From JAQVSH01 sp964451605 (lineage in GTDB: Bacteria; Bacteroidota; Bacteroidia; Bacteroidales; UBA4181): 64,000 nucleotides of DNA. Below the pieces are notes generated by a model, which was not told where the DNA came from, searched no databases, and saw only the letters and a program-made list of their open reading frames with translations. Made by a program: the position numbers and the translations under genes. The stretch covers positions 12,179 to 76,178 of the forward strand of contig CAYVJA010000004.1 in assembly GCA_964451605.1 (NCBI GenBank). Direction: 5' to 3'. Position 1 is the stretch's first letter. Each line of letters starts with the position of its first letter. Positions 63,175 through 64,000 of the stretch are shown piece by piece.

Positions 63175-63756
63175 TTAGCGGGGGAGGTTTTCGAAGTTGT
63201 ATCGGGTCCAAAGTTCTGTGGCATAGGCGTTGATGGCCGGGGTGAGGGTGTTGAATGAGGGCTCTTTTGTCATTTCGCCACCTGCTATTTTATCGGGGTT
63301 GGTGGTCAATGGGCTCACATCGCCTCTGCAACCCAGCTGATAGACCATCCAGGTTTCGGCCGTGCCGTTGTTGTCGAGATCTGTGATCAGGGGCTTTTCG
63401 GTAAGGAATTCTACGGTCATATCTAACGGGCAGTCTCTTTGGAAATCGACAAGGGTCCAAAGGAGCCGGGTGGTGTCGGCTGTCATTATGTAATGGCAGG
63501 CATAAATCTCTTTATCGCGGGAGGCTTTGTGGAAATCATCTCTTCCTTCAAGAGCTTTGGCCGATTTTTGGATTTTCGATTGTGACAAGATCAGATAGTT
63601 TTCGCCCAACGCATCCTGCCAGCGGGTGCAATTCAGGAAGTCGCCCCGGTAGGTGAGGTCTTTGGCCAGCTCACTTTTTTTCATCTGTGTCACGTTGGGT
63701 TGTGCTTGCAGGAGGATTGGAATCCAGAGGATCAACAGGGTGATGAGCTGCTTCAT
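63175..63756 (-). CDS. Secreted protein of unknown function with EF-hand-like loop
   Basis: The 193-residue protein has a signal peptide (MKQLITLLILWIPILLQAQ) and a compact domain with ITDLDNNGTAETWMVYQLGC, where DLDNNGTAE resembles a DxDxNG calcium loop. QLGCRGDVSP is a further conserved-looking stretch. It resembles, from memory only, Flavobacteria proteins annotated as M949_RS01915 family; that link is weak. The octamer array ends at its stop. The TfoX_C gene is ten bases upstream on the same strand. Confidence 0.72.
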   Translation of the reverse strand: MKQLITLLILWIPILLQAQPNVTQMKKSELAKDLTYRGDFLNCTRWQDALGENYLILSQSKIQKSAKALEGRDDFHKASRDKEIYACHYIMTADTTRLLWTLVDFQRDCPLDMTVEFLTEKPLITDLDNNGTAETWMVYQLGCRGDVSPLTTNPDKIAGGEMTKEPSFNTLTPAINAYATELWTRYNFENLPR

Positions 63757-63766
63757 GGCGTTTGGG

Positions 63767-64000
63767 TTATTTATGTTTCGGGTTCTGGTTTAAAGTGTTG
63801 AGGAAATCCCTGAGTTCTACTTTTCGATGTTCCGGCAGTTTGTGCCACGGCACACCCAGAATGGCTCCTTCCAATCCGTACAACAAACTCAGGCAAGCCC
63901 CCGGATCGATAATCCGAAGTTTAATAAACGCCATTTCTGCACCCATGGCCACAAGTTCGGCATACGATGAAACGCCCACCTGAAGCAGTTTGGCTTCAGT
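63767..64000 (-). CDS. TfoX C-terminal-domain protein, 5' end cut by window
   Basis: The visible 77 residues read TEAKLLQVGVSSYAELVAMG, then EMAFIKLRIIDPGACLSLLY, GLEGAILGVPWHKLPEHRKV and ELRDFLN, the TfoX_C domain, a short helix-hairpin-helix-like module found at the end of competence regulator TfoX and also as a stand-alone small protein. The frame is open to the window edge, so start and full length are unknown. A stand-alone TfoX_C protein is usual in Bacteroidetes; a role in competence is not implied. Confidence 0.85.
   Translation of the reverse strand, partial: TEAKLLQVGVSSYAELVAMGAEMAFIKLRIIDPGACLSLLYGLEGAILGVPWHKLPEHRKVELRDFLNTLNQNPKHK

Overview
The window looks like a chromosome segment from a member of the Bacteroidales (Bacteroidetes), probably a draft or metagenome assembly because four runs of N interrupt conserved genes (ribH, iorA, gyrB, nspC). 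The evidence is the repeated TAnnTTTG -7 boxes upstream of genes, the absence of obvious Shine-Dalgarno sequences, and families typical of the phylum: a six-domain S1 protein with an acidic N-terminus, an OmpA protein of PorE architecture, DUF721, DUF4293, a DPP5-like S9 lipoprotein, a FucP-type transporter and carboxynorspermidine decarboxylase. Genus cannot be fixed from sequence alone.

Layout. 1-5.2 kb: end of hisIE, a secreted PHP protein, a Tat-type Gfo/Idh oxidoreductase, galK and ribH, separated by long perfect palindromes and octamer repeats. 5.2-9.4 kb: TPR membrane protein, recF overlapping a DUF721 gene, folE, kdsB, ndk. 9.4-15.4 kb: a lipoprotein of unknown function, an NrnA-like DHH phosphoesterase, and an FKBP lipoprotein followed by iorAB (indolepyruvate oxidoreductase). 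15.4-19.2 kb: a PiT phosphate transporter fused to a PhoU-like domain, convergent with an OmpR-type regulator; a Pho-box-like triple repeat precedes the transporter. nth follows. 19.2-23.6 kb: rpsA, a STAS protein, rnz and ftsE. 23.8-36.7 kb: a TPR/outer-membrane-barrel pair, gyrB, cutC, recA, a DPP5-like peptidase and a PorE-like OmpA protein. 36.7-44 kb: ABC-F ATPase, a frameshifted rlmB, holA, a fucP-like transporter and a GH71/99-like glycosidase. 44-49.2 kb: two tRNA-Leu genes, a second Gfo/Idh protein, a K+/H+ antiporter, a metallophosphoesterase and a small outer-membrane protein. 49.2-64 kb: pta, a degenerate 3-hydroxyacyl-CoA dehydrogenase and ackA in one operon, an AddA-like helicase-nuclease, prohibitin, a second ABC-F, an M48 lipoprotein, an aminotransferase, nspC, a large octamer array and the end of a TfoX_C-domain gene.

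Most of the window is housekeeping: replication and repair (recF, gyrB, recA, holA, nth, addA-like), translation (rpsA, tRNA-Leu, rlmB, ABC-F) and vitamin or sugar metabolism, with an anaerobic fermentative signature (pta/ackA, iorAB). No plasmid, phage, transposase, CRISPR array or defence island was seen. The most unusual items are the octamer repeat family that abuts stop codons, the dehydrogenase in the pta-ackA operon that lacks its catalytic His, the frameshift in rlmB, and the putative Pho box next to an OmpR-type regulator.
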